The notes: generated by a model from the letters alone, not told the origin. A stretch of 32,322 bases of DNA from DATLAN01 sp035527455 (GCA_035527455.1 DATLAN010000228.1:1-32322); one strand, 5' to 3'. Positions 6,516 to 15,132 are shown, counted from the first letter of the stretch. Numbers and translations are program-made.

Positions 6516-7484
6516 GTGAAGCACTTCAACCGTCGCCGGTTCTTGAAGACGGCAGCCGCGGCCGGGTTTGCGGGGATCGGTCTCTCGGCCGTGCCGCGTC
6601 CGGCCGCCGCCGCCGAAAGCAAGCGGAAATTCACCATGGACCTGGCATGCGGCATGATCGGTGTGCGGGCCGACCAGCGCGAGGCGATCCGGCTGGCGGC
6701 CGAGTACGGCTTCGAATCGGTCGCGCCCTCCACCGGATTCCTGGCAGGACTCTCCGCGGGCGAACTCGACGAGCTGCTGGCCGAATTGAAAGCCAAGAAC
6801 CTCCTCTGGGGCGCCGCCGGATTGCCGGTCAACTTCCGCGGGGACGAACCGACCTTCCAGGAATCGCTCCGGCAGCTTCCCGAATCGTCCAAAGTGCTGC
6901 AACGCGCGGGCGTCACCCGGGTCGGCACCTGGCTCTCGCCGTGTCATCGCTCGCTCACCTACCTGGCCAATTTCCGCCAACACGCCGGGCGGCTTCGCGA
7001 GGTGGCCAACGTGCTCGCCGACCACGGACAGCGGTTGGGCTTGGAATACGTGGGGCCGAAGACCTCGTGGACCGCGGCCCAACATCCGTTCGTCCACACC
7101 ATGGCCGAGACCAAGGAGCTGATCGCCGAGATCGGCTGCGAGAACGTGGGCCTGATGCTGGATTCGTGGCACTGGTACAACGCCCGGGAGACCGAGGCCG
7201 ATCTGCTCGCGCTCAGCGGCCGCGACGTGATCTGCTGCCACCTGAACGACGCCCCGGCGGACGTGCCCATCGACGAGCAGGTGGACGGCCGCCGCAAGCT
7301 GCCGTGTGCGACGGGGGTGATCGACCTGAAGGCGTTCTTGGGAGGGCTGTTGAAGATCGGCTACGACGGTCCGATTGCCGCCGAGCCGTTCGACCAGACG
7401 TTGCGCGACATGCCCGCCGACGAAGCCGTGGCCGCCACCGCCGCCGCGATGAAGAAGGCGTTTGCGCTGGTCCGGGGCGGATAG
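6516..7484 (+). CDS. Tat-exported sugar phosphate isomerase/epimerase-like TIM-barrel protein
   Basis: The product has 322 residues. The N-terminus carries a twin-arginine signal (NRRRFLK, then a hydrophobic AAAAGFAGIGLSAVP and an AAA cleavage region near 33), so the protein is probably exported folded. The rest is an AP-endonuclease-2/xylose-isomerase-like TIM barrel, with LEYVGPK, GLMLDSWHWYNA and DVICCHLND providing acidic and histidine metal ligands, and a final IAAEPFDQ. Such proteins are common in planctomycetes and act on sugars or inositols, but the specific substrate is unknown. The start is a GTG at 6516 with GAAAGGAGAA just upstream. An upstream in-frame extension to 6399 would read through the REP element and was rejected. 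It converges tightly (6 bases) on the corC-like gene. Confidence 0.87.
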   Translation: MKHFNRRRFLKTAAAAGFAGIGLSAVPRPAAAAESKRKFTMDLACGMIGVRADQREAIRLAAEYGFESVAPSTGFLAGLSAGELDELLAELKAKNLLWGAAGLPVNFRGDEPTFQESLRQLPESSKVLQRAGVTRVGTWLSPCHRSLTYLANFRQHAGRLREVANVLADHGQRLGLEYVGPKTSWTAAQHPFVHTMAETKELIAEIGCENVGLMLDSWHWYNARETEADLLALSGRDVICCHLNDAPADVPIDEQVDGRRKLPCATGVIDLKAFLGGLLKIGYDGPIAAEPFDQTLRDMPADEAVAATAAAMKKAFALVRGG

Positions 7485-7490
7485 TAGCCG

Positions 7491-8786
7491 TCATGCCGTT
7501 TCGCGGTGCGTGCGGTCGAGGACTTCGATGCGGACACGTTCGATCCGGCGGCGGGTGGCCTCGAGAACGGTGATCCGCACGTTCTTCCAGACGAGTTCCT
7601 CGCCCACGACGGGCACGTGGCCCAACTCGCTGAAGACGAGCCCGCCGATGGTGTCGTAGTCTTCGTCTTCGGGCAGTTGGAGATCGAGCCGCTCGTTGAT
7701 CTCGTCGATATGGACCTTGCCCAACGCTTCGCACAGCCCGTCGTCGAGCTGTCGGATCCCCTCGACCAGATCCGGGTCGTATTCGTCGATGATCTCTCCG
7801 ACGATCTCTTCGAGCACGTCTTCCATGGTCACCAACCCGGCCACGCCACCGTACTCGTCGAGCACGACGGCCATGTGACTGCGGGTTTGCTGGAATTCCT
7901 GCAGGAGGACGTCGATCGGTTTGGTCTCCGGCACGAAGTACGGCTCGCGCAACAGCGACGTCCAGGGCCGGACCTGTTCGCCGGGACCCTTGGCCAACTC
8001 GGGCAAGAGGTCCTTGGTCACCAGGATGCCCACGATGTCGTCGCGATTCTTGTTGGTCACCGGGATCCGCGTGTGGCCGACCTTGATCACGAATTCCAGC
8101 GCCTCCTGCCAGGAGAGGGTCTGGGGCATCGACACCATGTCGGTCCGCGGGGTCATGATTTCCGAGACGTCGAGGTCGCCCAGCTCGATCACGCCTTCGA
8201 TCATTTCCCGCGCGTCTTCTTCCAGGAGGCCTTCGCGGTGGCCTTCGGTGACGATCGTGCGGATGTCTTCCTCGAACGATTCTTCGTCGGGCACTTCCGG
8301 CGTGCGGCCGGCCAGGCGGTGGAACATGGCGTCGACGAATCGCGCGACGATCACCAGCGGGGCCAACAGGAAGCCGGCGATCCGCCAGGTGGTCCAGGTG
8401 CAATACAGGAAGGGGGCCGCCCAAAGGCGAACCACCGCCCAGGGAATCCAGAGTTCGACGGCCAGCAGCACCACGGCCCCCAGGGCGAAGGTGGAAACGA
8501 ATTGGGCCGGTCCGGGCTGCGCGGCCGAGGGCGACCGTCCCCACAGCCAGAAAGCCCCGGCGCCGACGAACATCACGGCGGCCGCTACCCGAAGCGTCAC
8601 CGCCGCCAAGGCCACCTGGTCGCGCCGCCTGAGGATCTCGCCGAGCCGGTCGGGCGACTTGCGCCGGCGGCAGATTTCTTTGAGTTCATGGGGCGAGAAC
8701 TCGGACAGCGCCCGGGCTCCGATCGCCGCCAGGGCCGTCAACGCCAATCCGGCGGCTGCCAGAAACAGTAACAGCGGACCGCTCAC
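7491..8786 (-). CDS. CNNM/CorC-like membrane protein with CBS pair
   Basis: The product has 431 residues. The N-terminal ~155 residues hold about four hydrophobic segments (about 1-23, 58-83, 98-118, 130-150), which is the CNNM/DUF21 membrane region. Two CBS domains follow (about 206-265, with DVSEIMTPRTDMVSM and VTKDLL, and about 275-335, with VVLDEYGGVAGLVTMEDVLEEIVGEI), then a CorC_HlyC transporter-associated domain (about 345-425). The family is linked to Mg/Co efflux and ion homeostasis, and CBS pairs bind adenine nucleotides. The start is a GTG at 8786 overlapping the ybeY stop (GTGA), preceded by GGAGGTG, so it is translationally coupled. It is the last gene of the phoH-pgpH-ybeY operon, a position often held by this family. 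Confidence 0.92.
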   Translation of the reverse strand: MSGPLLLFLAAAGLALTALAAIGARALSEFSPHELKEICRRRKSPDRLGEILRRRDQVALAAVTLRVAAAVMFVGAGAFWLWGRSPSAAQPGPAQFVSTFALGAVVLLAVELWIPWAVVRLWAAPFLYCTWTTWRIAGFLLAPLVIVARFVDAMFHRLAGRTPEVPDEESFEEDIRTIVTEGHREGLLEEDAREMIEGVIELGDLDVSEIMTPRTDMVSMPQTLSWQEALEFVIKVGHTRIPVTNKNRDDIVGILVTKDLLPELAKGPGEQVRPWTSLLREPYFVPETKPIDVLLQEFQQTRSHMAVVLDEYGGVAGLVTMEDVLEEIVGEIIDEYDPDLVEGIRQLDDGLCEALGKVHIDEINERLDLQLPEDEDYDTIGGLVFSELGHVPVVGEELVWKNVRITVLEATRRRIERVRIEVLDRTHRETA

Positions 8787-9271
8787 GAGTCTTCGTCACC
8801 TCCTTCCCCGACCGTTGGGGGCGACGCCGGAGGCTCCTCGGCGCGGAGGCTCACGCCGAAATGCGTGAGATAGGCGTCTTCCTGCCGACGCATTTCGGCC
8901 TTCTTCTCCGGCGTCGTGTCGTCGTAGCCGACCAGGTGCAGCGTACCGTGGATCACGTACAAGAGCAATTCGTCCTTGGCCTCCCAACCGTACCAAGTGG
9001 AGGTCAAGGCGGCCGTTTCGGCGCTGACGATCACTTCCCCCTCCAGACGGTCGTCGCTGCGTTCCAGGACGAAACTCAGCACGTCGGTCGGCTCGTCAAG
9101 GCCGAGATACTTCTCGTGCAGCCTGGCGATGGTCGCGTCGTCGACCAGCGCGAGGCTGATTTCGGCGTTGGAGATCGACGCCTCGCGGAGGATCGTGCGC
9201 ACGGCCTTCTTCAACCGGTTCTCGTCCGGCACGACGTGCGACTGCCGGTTGGCGATTTCAATCTTGATCAT
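8783..9271 (-). CDS. ybeY: Endoribonuclease YbeY (16S rRNA maturation)
   Basis: The product has 162 residues, the usual length. The metal-site motif reads HGTLHLVGYDD (H108, H112, D118). The family consensus is HGxLHLxGYDH, so the third ligand position is aspartate here. The conserved PTDVLSF segment lies at 61-67. YbeY takes part in 16S rRNA 3'-end processing and ribosome quality control in the cytoplasm. The ATG at 9271 overlaps the pgpH-like stop (TAATG). A longer in-frame extension upstream merely antiparallels the HD gene and is spurious. The C-terminal tail after about 145 is acidic and disordered. Confidence in identity is high. Whether the D-for-H ligand alters the metal is not known. 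Confidence 0.95.
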   Translation of the reverse strand: MIKIEIANRQSHVVPDENRLKKAVRTILREASISNAEISLALVDDATIARLHEKYLGLDEPTDVLSFVLERSDDRLEGEVIVSAETAALTSTWYGWEAKDELLLYVIHGTLHLVGYDDTTPEKKAEMRRQEDAYLTHFGVSLRAEEPPASPPTVGEGGDEDS

Positions 9272-11634
9272 TACGCCGTTTTCTGATCCGGATACTTGAT
9301 GCGGCCGTGGTAGATCGAGGTCAACGACATGACCAGGCTTTTCTCGATGGTTCTCAATTCTCTCAGCGTCAGCCCGCTTTCGTCGAACTGTCCGCCGTGC
9401 AAACGGTGCTCGGCCACGTCGCGGACGAGGCTTTCGATGCGTTTGGGCGTAGGGTCGACGAGCGTGCGGCTGGCGCTTTCCACGGCGTCGGCCAGCATCA
9501 ACACGGCGGCCTCCTTGGTCTGGGGCTTGGGGCCGGGATAGCGATAGGTGCTCTCGTCGACCTCGCCCGCGTTGGGGTCCGACTGTTGCTGCTGGGTCGC
9601 CCGTTCGTAGAAGAATCCCACGCGCGTCGTCCCGTGGTGCTGCTCGATCAGATCGACGATCGCCTGGGGCAGGTGGTGCTGGCGCGCCAGGTCGGCGCCG
9701 TCCTTGATGTGCGCGACGATCACCAGGCTGCTCATGGCCGGCACGAGCGTTTCGTGACGGTTTCCTTCCGAGCCCTGGTTCTCGATGTAATAACCGGGCT
9801 TGAGCATCTTGCCGATGTCGTGGAAATAGGCGCCCACGCGGACCAGCAGTCCCCGGGCCCCGATGCGGTCGGCGGCGGCCTCGGCGATCGATCCGACGGT
9901 CACCGAATGGTTGTAGGTGCTCGGTGCCCTGCGGACCAGTTCCTGCAGCAGGGGGTGGGCCACGTCGCCCAATTCCAACAGGCTCAGGTCGGTCAACACG
10001 CCGAAGAGCTTTTCGCCGAAGGGCAAGAGTCCGGCCATCAGGAATCCGGCCATGATCGCCAGCAGTCCGCTGCGGGCGGCGTCTTCCAGCAAGATCCAAT
10101 CGAACGGTTGGTTGTCCACCATACTCATGCCGATGTCCAACAGCACGGCGGCGGCGGCGGCGAACAGCCCGACGTAGATCAGTTTGCTGCGGGTGCGAAT
10201 GCGACCCATGTTCAGGTTGGCCGCCGTGCTCATGCCCACCAGGAGCAGGAACCCGTGCAACCCGTTGCCGATCGCCAGCACCAGGATCAACGAGAGCACG
10301 CCGGAGAAGAGCATGGCGAGTTCCTGTTGATAGACGATGGCGATGATCATGCCGAAGAGCATCACGGGGATGATCTCCACGCGCCAATGGTCGGCCGCGA
10401 ACCACCGCGAGACGGCCACCGCCAGCACGGCCAGCAACAGGATCCCGGTAAGCCGCCGAAGACTGGCCAGCGGTCCCCGCTGACGATAGCGCATGTAGAT
10501 CCCGCAAAGGACGAACATGGCGAAGACCATGGCGATCACGGCCGTGCCGCGGGCGAGCTTCTTGCCCCAGGTGCGCTCGGCCAGCAACGCCTCGTACTCC
10601 AATCGCAGCAGGGCGACGTCGGCCTGGTTGAGCGCGGGCGTTCTTTTCGTTTCGCTCAGGGAGGGCGTCGAGCCCTTTTCCGGCCGCGGCGCCTCGACCA
10701 GCACCTTCCCGGCCTCGTAGGGAACCATCACCGGCTCGACCTTGGCGGCCGCTTCATTCCGGGCGGCGGTGATGTTTACGGTTTCGTCGATCGTCAACGT
10801 GGCGGTTTGCACCAACCGTGGTTTGATCCAGGCAAACAGCCGCTCGGCCGTTTCCGCCCCGTCCAGCGGCTGCGGCTCGCCTTGCGACCGCTCGAGGGCC
10901 GCCGCCAGGTTTTCTTTCAGCGCGGTCCCGTCGCCGATCAGAACGTCGCTGATCTTGACGGTTTCCAGCGGTTCGGCCTGATTGCGGGGGTGAATGCGGA
11001 TCTCTTCCTGGTTCCCCTTTCCTTGTTCCCCGGCGGCACTCAGCAGGATACCGCGTCGTTCGAAGGGAGCAAAAGCTTCCGCAATGGCCTTCTCCAGCCA
11101 TTCCAGGTTCTCCTGCCCCGAGAATGCTGCTCGCAATCGCCCAAACGCCTCTTCCTGTTCCTCGGTGGTCGGTTCCGGAACGTCGTCGGGTCGCGGCGGT
11201 TGGAGCTGTTTCCAGAGATCCGGCTCCAATTCGTCCAGCGTTTCGGCCCGCGCCACCCGATCGATCACCGAATTGCGCAACTCGGAACGGAGCTGCACGA
11301 GCGGCCGGGGATCGTGGACGTAAACGTAGGGGACGTGATCTTCGGCGCGGCGCCGGGCCTCCTTGGTGGCCTCGGTGTCCTCTTTCTTGAAGAAGACCCT
11401 GGCCACGATGTCGCGCGGAGGCGTGTAACCGGTTCGATACACGAAGGGCGGATTCCAGGCCCGAATCACGATCCCGATCACCACCGCGGCCAGCAAGGCC
11501 AGGGCGACCCGCAAAAGCACGTCGCGGCGCTGCAGGTTCTCCCAGGCGCGTTCCCACTGGCCGGGCGAGAGTTCCAGCGCGGCAACGCGTTCGGATCGGG
11601 TACGTTTGTGACCGCTGGTGGCCATGATCTTCAC
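9271..11634 (-). CDS. PgpH-like 7TM-HD phosphohydrolase (cyclic-di-AMP phosphodiesterase family)
   Basis: The product has 787 residues. One TM segment lies at about 40-58. An extracytoplasmic 7TMR-HDED domain follows (about 65-355), then about seven TM segments (about 360-540), then a cytoplasmic HD domain (about 555-775). HD ligands visible are H576 in STYNHSV, H605-D606 in FHDIGK, H642 in AHIKDG, H666/H667 and D716. This is the PgpH architecture. In Firmicutes these enzymes hydrolyse cyclic-di-AMP. No diadenylate cyclase is in this window, so that substrate is inference. The annotated GTG at 11634 is uncertain: an in-frame ATG at 11625 is equally plausible and neither has a good Shine-Dalgarno sequence. 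The gene lies 29 bases after phoH and overlaps ybeY by one base. Confidence 0.92.
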   Translation of the reverse strand: MKIMATSGHKRTRSERVAALELSPGQWERAWENLQRRDVLLRVALALLAAVVIGIVIRAWNPPFVYRTGYTPPRDIVARVFFKKEDTEATKEARRRAEDHVPYVYVHDPRPLVQLRSELRNSVIDRVARAETLDELEPDLWKQLQPPRPDDVPEPTTEEQEEAFGRLRAAFSGQENLEWLEKAIAEAFAPFERRGILLSAAGEQGKGNQEEIRIHPRNQAEPLETVKISDVLIGDGTALKENLAAALERSQGEPQPLDGAETAERLFAWIKPRLVQTATLTIDETVNITAARNEAAAKVEPVMVPYEAGKVLVEAPRPEKGSTPSLSETKRTPALNQADVALLRLEYEALLAERTWGKKLARGTAVIAMVFAMFVLCGIYMRYRQRGPLASLRRLTGILLLAVLAVAVSRWFAADHWRVEIIPVMLFGMIIAIVYQQELAMLFSGVLSLILVLAIGNGLHGFLLLVGMSTAANLNMGRIRTRSKLIYVGLFAAAAAVLLDIGMSMVDNQPFDWILLEDAARSGLLAIMAGFLMAGLLPFGEKLFGVLTDLSLLELGDVAHPLLQELVRRAPSTYNHSVTVGSIAEAAADRIGARGLLVRVGAYFHDIGKMLKPGYYIENQGSEGNRHETLVPAMSSLVIVAHIKDGADLARQHHLPQAIVDLIEQHHGTTRVGFFYERATQQQQSDPNAGEVDESTYRYPGPKPQTKEAAVLMLADAVESASRTLVDPTPKRIESLVRDVAEHRLHGGQFDESGLTLRELRTIEKSLVMSLTSIYHGRIKYPDQKTA

Positions 11635-11663
11635 GGCGGATTCGTTCTTGGAAAACCCGCCCT

Positions 11664-12611
11664 CTATCGCCGCTTCTTCGGTCGTTGTTCGTAAGCGCTG
11701 ACGATCTGCTGAACCAAGGGATGACGCACGATGTCGGCACCGGTCAACTTCACGGAAGCCACTCCTTGGAGTCCGCGCAGCCGCGCGAGCCCGTCGACCA
11801 ACCCGCTCTGCGTGTGCAGGGGGAGGTCGATTTGGGTCGTGTCGCCGGAAACGACGATTTTCGAGCCAACGCCCATTCGGGTAAGGAACATCTTCATTTG
11901 AGCGACGGTCGTGTTCTGTGCCTCGTCGAGGATGATGAACGCTTCGTTGAGCGTGCGGCCCCGCATGTAAGCCAGCGGGATCACTTCGATCACGTCCTCT
12001 TCCTTATAGCGTTGGATCAAGTCGTGATCCATCATTTCGCGCAAGGCGTCCATCAAGGGGCGAAGGTAAGGGTTGATCTTCGCCTGCAAGTCACCCGGCA
12101 GGTATCCCAAGCTTTCGCCCGCTTCGACCGCCGGCCGCACCAGCACCACCTTGCGAACCGTTTCTCCCCTCAACGCCGCGACGGCCATGGCCACCGCCAA
12201 ATAGGTCTTGCCCGTGCCCGCCGGACCACTGCACAGGACCATGTCGTTATTGCGGATGGCTTCCAGGTATCGGGTTTGTCCGGCCGAGCGGGGTCGGATT
12301 TGCCGGCCGGCCTTGAAAACCTCGATCGGCGGAAAGTCCGAAGGCTTCTCGCCGTCGACCACCGAGGCCAATACGCGCGTGACGTCATCGTCGGCCAACG
12401 TGCCGTGGCGATGGGCGTGGGCCTGAAGCCGTTCGAGCACCTCGGTGGCGAAAGCTACGGCCCGTTCATCTCCCTCGACGTGGATCCGCCCGCCGTGCGT
12501 CGATATGCTCACGCCCAGTCTCTCGCGGATTCTCCGCACGTGCCGGTCGCAGGCGCCGAACAGCGTTACCAATGCCTCGGAACTGACAACCGAAATGGCC
12601 GTTTCAATCAT
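11664..12611 (-). CDS. phoH: PhoH family ATPase (PhoL type)
   Basis: The product has 315 residues. An N-terminal KH-like region (about 1-90) precedes the PhoH NTPase domain, with Walker A GPAGTGKT at 129-136, Walker B FIILDEAQ near 225-232, SGDTTQIDLP (sensor) at 255-264 and a terminal VRHPLVQQIV. PhoH proteins are cytoplasmic RNA-linked ATPases/helicases tied to ribosome maturation, which fits its place at the head of the pgpH-ybeY-corC operon. The ATG at 12611 was chosen. A GTG at 12629 would add six residues, and neither start has a clear Shine-Dalgarno sequence. A TATACT-like -10 (minus strand, 12676-12681) upstream may belong to the operon promoter, with no good -35 seen. Confidence 0.93.
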   Translation of the reverse strand: MIETAISVVSSEALVTLFGACDRHVRRIRERLGVSISTHGGRIHVEGDERAVAFATEVLERLQAHAHRHGTLADDDVTRVLASVVDGEKPSDFPPIEVFKAGRQIRPRSAGQTRYLEAIRNNDMVLCSGPAGTGKTYLAVAMAVAALRGETVRKVVLVRPAVEAGESLGYLPGDLQAKINPYLRPLMDALREMMDHDLIQRYKEEDVIEVIPLAYMRGRTLNEAFIILDEAQNTTVAQMKMFLTRMGVGSKIVVSGDTTQIDLPLHTQSGLVDGLARLRGLQGVASVKLTGADIVRHPLVQQIVSAYEQRPKKRR

Positions 12612-12790
12612 CAAGATCGGCGCCGGCACCCCGGCCGGCGCTACCGGACATCAAAAAAACCTTCGTCAACATTGCAGTATACGATTCCAGGTTGGAAAGA
12701 CCAGCCGGCGGGGCGAAGTTTTCCGCGACCGGCATTTCGCAAGACGTTGCACAGTCGGCACTTCGCTCCTCCAAGGGCGCCGAGAAGCAG

Positions 12791-13138
12791 TTAGAAATCG
12801 GTCAACTCGGCGATGTACGTATGGCAAAACGGGCAGATGTGAATGGCCGCGGAAATCTCCCGGTTGCACTTGTGGCAACTCTTCTTCGGCGGGGAACTCT
12901 TGTCTCCCCCGGACGCAGGCTCCGAAGGCGGCAACTCCTCCGGAGCCGAAAACGGCTTCGGAGGGCTCGCCTTGTGCGGCCCCAGAATACTCATGATCAG
13001 GTCTTCGGACAGATCATCATCCGCAGGCTCGGGCACCCGCACCCGCGCCTTGCACTGCGGACACAGTCCGGCCTTTCCGGCAAAGCTGTCATTGACGACC
13101 AGTGCGTGTCCGTTCGGACACGTAACCCGTATCGACAT
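12791..13138 (-). CDS. Small protein with two zinc-ribbon motifs, function unknown
   Basis: The product has 115 residues. The N-terminal motif is C8-x-x-x-H12 with CPQC at about 26-29, the form seen at the start of many planctomycete cytoplasmic proteins (CPNGHAL). A proline/serine-rich middle (about 35-85) is followed by a second ribbon, CHKC and CPFC, separated by about ten residues. Both look like rubredoxin-like zinc knuckles. The start ATG at 13138 is supported by GGAGGGAC about six bases upstream. It is followed on the same strand by phoH 179 bases later, but the gap suggests separate transcription. No enzymatic domain is present. A regulatory or protein-binding role is possible but not shown. 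Confidence 0.75.
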   Translation of the reverse strand: MSIRVTCPNGHALVVNDSFAGKAGLCPQCKARVRVPEPADDDLSEDLIMSILGPHKASPPKPFSAPEELPPSEPASGGDKSSPPKKSCHKCNREISAAIHICPFCHTYIAELTDF

Positions 13139-13578
13139 CGCATCGTCCCTCCGAATGTCCCCTCATCACTTCGCAGGGCTTTTTTGTGACGATGCCTTTC
13201 CTCGTTGTTCCGTTGGGACTCCTTGACTACCGTGATGTTGCCCTGGGACTGGCGGCATGAAACGCCCGATGGCAGTTGTGGCTGCGATGGTGACGACAGC
13301 CCGCCTACCCAATTCTCACATCATGCCTTCCCCTATGATAGTCTTCCGATGAGAAATTGGGTAGTTCTTTTTGTCGCTCGGCGAAAAGAAGCGGACGGCA
13401 TTCCCCCCGTAATAGCTGCTTTTGCCGTCGATGTGCGTACGCGGCCGAGAAACTCGAACCGTAAGCACGGGAGCCCGAAAATGGGAACCGGCTCGGTCGA
13501 AGTACGGTTCTTCCACGCATTTCCGCGTGACCGATGGTGCCCGCCCCCGTATTCGTGCGGCGACTCGATGCCCCGTGG
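13139..13578. other. 440-base gene-free stretch between cdsA and the zinc-ribbon gene
   Basis: No frame here has a credible start or family signature. Small open frames on both strands are fragments of shadows. The region carries an imperfect inverted repeat at 13305-13364 and is somewhat richer in A and T between 13320 and 13440 than its surroundings. It presumably holds the promoter of the zinc-ribbon gene and the cdsA 3' region. Confidence 0.5.
13305..13364. repeat. Imperfect inverted repeat (14-bp arms)
   Basis: The arms are CTACCCAATTCTCA (13305-13318) and TGAGAAATTGGGTAG (13350-13364). They are complementary with one extra A in the right arm, and the spacer is 31 bases. On the plus strand the right arm is followed by TTCTTTTT, giving the look of an intrinsic terminator for plus-strand transcription. 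Both neighbouring genes are on the minus strand, so an operator or mobile-repeat origin is equally possible. The outer ends read CTAC/GTAG, like the REP feet but in the reverse order. Confidence 0.5.
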
Positions 13579-14535
13579 TCAACCGACCATACCCAACGCC
13601 CAGCAAATCCAGGCAACCGGAGCAGCCAGCAGGATGGAATCCAGCAAGTCGAGCACGCCGCCGAAGCCAGGCATCCAGCGGCTGGAATCCTTGCAGCCGA
13701 CGTCGCGCTTCAACAGCGATTCGGCCAGATCGCCCAGCATTCCCGCCGTGCCCACCAGAAGCCCGAACGGGATCCAACCGCAGCACGTCCCGCCTTGACG
13801 TCCCGGTTCGCCGAACACCGGCAAGAGCCAGGTGAACGTTGCCCACGACGCAAGGCACGCGAACACCAAGGCACCCACGGCCCCTTCGATCGTTTTGCCG
13901 GGGCTGAGTACGGGGGCCATTTTGTGTCGCCCGAAGAGCCGGCCGATCGTGTAAGCGCCCGTGTCGCCCATCTTCGTGACGATCACCAACGAGGCCAACG
14001 CTCCCACGCCCCACAGCATCCGCAGTTGCACGACGAAAGAGAACATCACGCCGACATAGACCAGAGCGAACACGGCCGCCGCCACATTGGCCGTCGCGCC
14101 GCCCGGCTTCTCGTAGCGACGCATCTCGCCGACGAAGATCGACAGCACGCCCACGGCCAGCACGCACCACGGCCAGGCGACCGCCGGCAGCGAGGAAGCG
14201 TTGTCGGTGCCGGCACGAAACAACTCGCCGCCCCAATTGCTGGCGATCAACAACACGTTGCCCCCGTAGACGGCCCAAGCCAACGGGCGCATCCCGGCGG
14301 CTCGGGCCAGATACAACACTTCCCCACTGGCCGCAACCGCAAAGAGGATCGCTACCGGCAACAGCCACATGCCGCGCATCGCGGCGTGTCGAGTTTCCGC
14401 CAGATGGTCCAGCCAACACAGCCCGACCAAAATGCCGATGATCAACGTTCCCAGCAGCAGTCGCCAGCGAAGCATGAAAGGCCTTTGGAATTGTTGTTTG
14501 GCCCGATCCCATTCTTCAATGAAAGTGCCCATCAT
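13579..14535 (-). CDS. cdsA: Phosphatidate cytidylyltransferase (CDP-diglyceride synthase)
   Basis: The product has 318 residues with about eight hydrophobic segments across its length, fitting the inner-membrane enzyme that makes CDP-diacylglycerol from CTP and phosphatidate. The C-terminal CDS signature is recognisable at 273-299: S-x-x-K-R-x4-K-D, then MPGFGGVLDLLDS. Two consensus positions differ: F291 replaces the usual histidine of H-G-G, and L297 replaces the arginine of D-R-x-D. SPGKTIEGAVGAL upstream is also typical. The start ATG at 14535 is followed by a second ATG at 14532. It is divergent from the PIN gene pair. In many genomes uppS precedes cdsA, but it does not here. Confidence 0.9.
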   Translation of the reverse strand: MMGTFIEEWDRAKQQFQRPFMLRWRLLLGTLIIGILVGLCWLDHLAETRHAAMRGMWLLPVAILFAVAASGEVLYLARAAGMRPLAWAVYGGNVLLIASNWGGELFRAGTDNASSLPAVAWPWCVLAVGVLSIFVGEMRRYEKPGGATANVAAAVFALVYVGVMFSFVVQLRMLWGVGALASLVIVTKMGDTGAYTIGRLFGRHKMAPVLSPGKTIEGAVGALVFACLASWATFTWLLPVFGEPGRQGGTCCGWIPFGLLVGTAGMLGDLAESLLKRDVGCKDSSRWMPGFGGVLDLLDSILLAAPVAWICWALGMVG

Positions 14536-14592
14536 ACCACGCCGGAGGCATTCTTCCTATGTCTGAGTTGCAGAATATGCTCAGTTGACATC

Positions 14593-14620
14593 TTGAACCC
14601 CATGCCTGGACTGGTAGAAT
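14593..14620 (+). promoter_or_regulatory. Likely sigma-70-type promoter of the PIN gene pair
   Basis: A -35 box TTGAAC (14593-14598) and a -10 box TAGAAT (14615-14620, five of six consensus bases) are separated by 16 bases. Transcription would start near 14627, about 65 bases before the first gene of the pair. A perfect TTGACA lies just upstream (14585-14590), but at 24 bases from this -10 it is too far away. Confidence 0.45.
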
Positions 14621-14691
14621 ATGAAGGTAGTAGGTCTTCCTGGAATCGGGTGGTATCCGATTTCGAAGACTGGCTTTCGGGAGGTATATCG

Positions 14692-15132
14692 ATGCCAAGA
14701 ATCACCTTCTTCCGACAGGCTCGGGTTGATGGCGGAATCCGCACGGGAATCAATGTTGACGGGGACACTGTTGAGCATTTCGAAAGCGGACCGGACGAAC
14801 TCGACCCCGTCTTGGCATGGTTCGTAGACCTGCGATGCGACGGAGATGACTTGCCTCTGAATGCCGAGGAGGCCCGTCAATGGTTCCTGGAACACAGGAC
14901 GATCATCACGGACGGGTTTCTCGGGCTTTCCAAGAAACTCACTCTGGGGATGGACCCGGACATCCAGCCCGTCCAATGGGAAATCTCGGATTCTCCCTCG
15001 GGCGTGCGAATGAAAACCGTTTGCTGTTCGGCGAGGACGGCACCGGCCAGAAAGATGGGGATGATCGCGCAAGAAATGGCAGAGCACTGGGAGGAATACC
15101 TCGGTCAACTCTACGCGGCCGAGGTGCCATAG
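14692..15132 (+). CDS. Unknown 146-aa protein, upstream partner of a PIN-domain gene
   Basis: I do not recognise a family. The product is a soluble, acidic-to-neutral protein beginning MPRITFFRQARVDGG, with a central ELDPVLAWFVDLRC segment, a GLSKKLTLGMDPD region and a C-terminal amphipathic stretch, MAEHWEEYLGQLYAAE. There is no signal peptide, no TM segment and no evident helix-turn-helix, ribbon-helix-helix or AbrB motif. The ATG at 14692 is well supported by GGGAGGT eight bases upstream. An open frame extending far upstream is a shadow of cdsA. It ends 16 bases before the PIN gene on the same strand, in the place an antitoxin usually occupies, so it could be a non-classical antitoxin or partner. 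That is inference from position only. Confidence 0.72.
   Translation: MPRITFFRQARVDGGIRTGINVDGDTVEHFESGPDELDPVLAWFVDLRCDGDDLPLNAEEARQWFLEHRTIITDGFLGLSKKLTLGMDPDIQPVQWEISDSPSGVRMKTVCCSARTAPARKMGMIAQEMAEHWEEYLGQLYAAEVP

Noticed and set aside
9272..10507. N-terminal extension of the ybeY frame
   Set aside because: It is an out-of-frame shadow of the HD phosphohydrolase gene. YbeY homology starts at the 9271 ATG, coupled to the preceding stop.
9307..11694. A 795-codon open frame on the plus strand opposite the HD phosphohydrolase
   Set aside because: Its composition (Gln/His/Gly-rich, no domains) is that of an antisense shadow of a GC-rich gene. The minus-strand protein has full family motifs.
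13305..13616. 103-codon minus-strand frame next to cdsA
   Set aside because: It overlaps the cdsA 3' end in another frame, and has no motif and no ribosome-binding site.
14585..14590. Perfect TTGACA as -35 for the PIN pair
   Set aside because: It is 24 bases from the TAGAAT -10 box. TTGAAC at 14593-14598 has the proper spacing.
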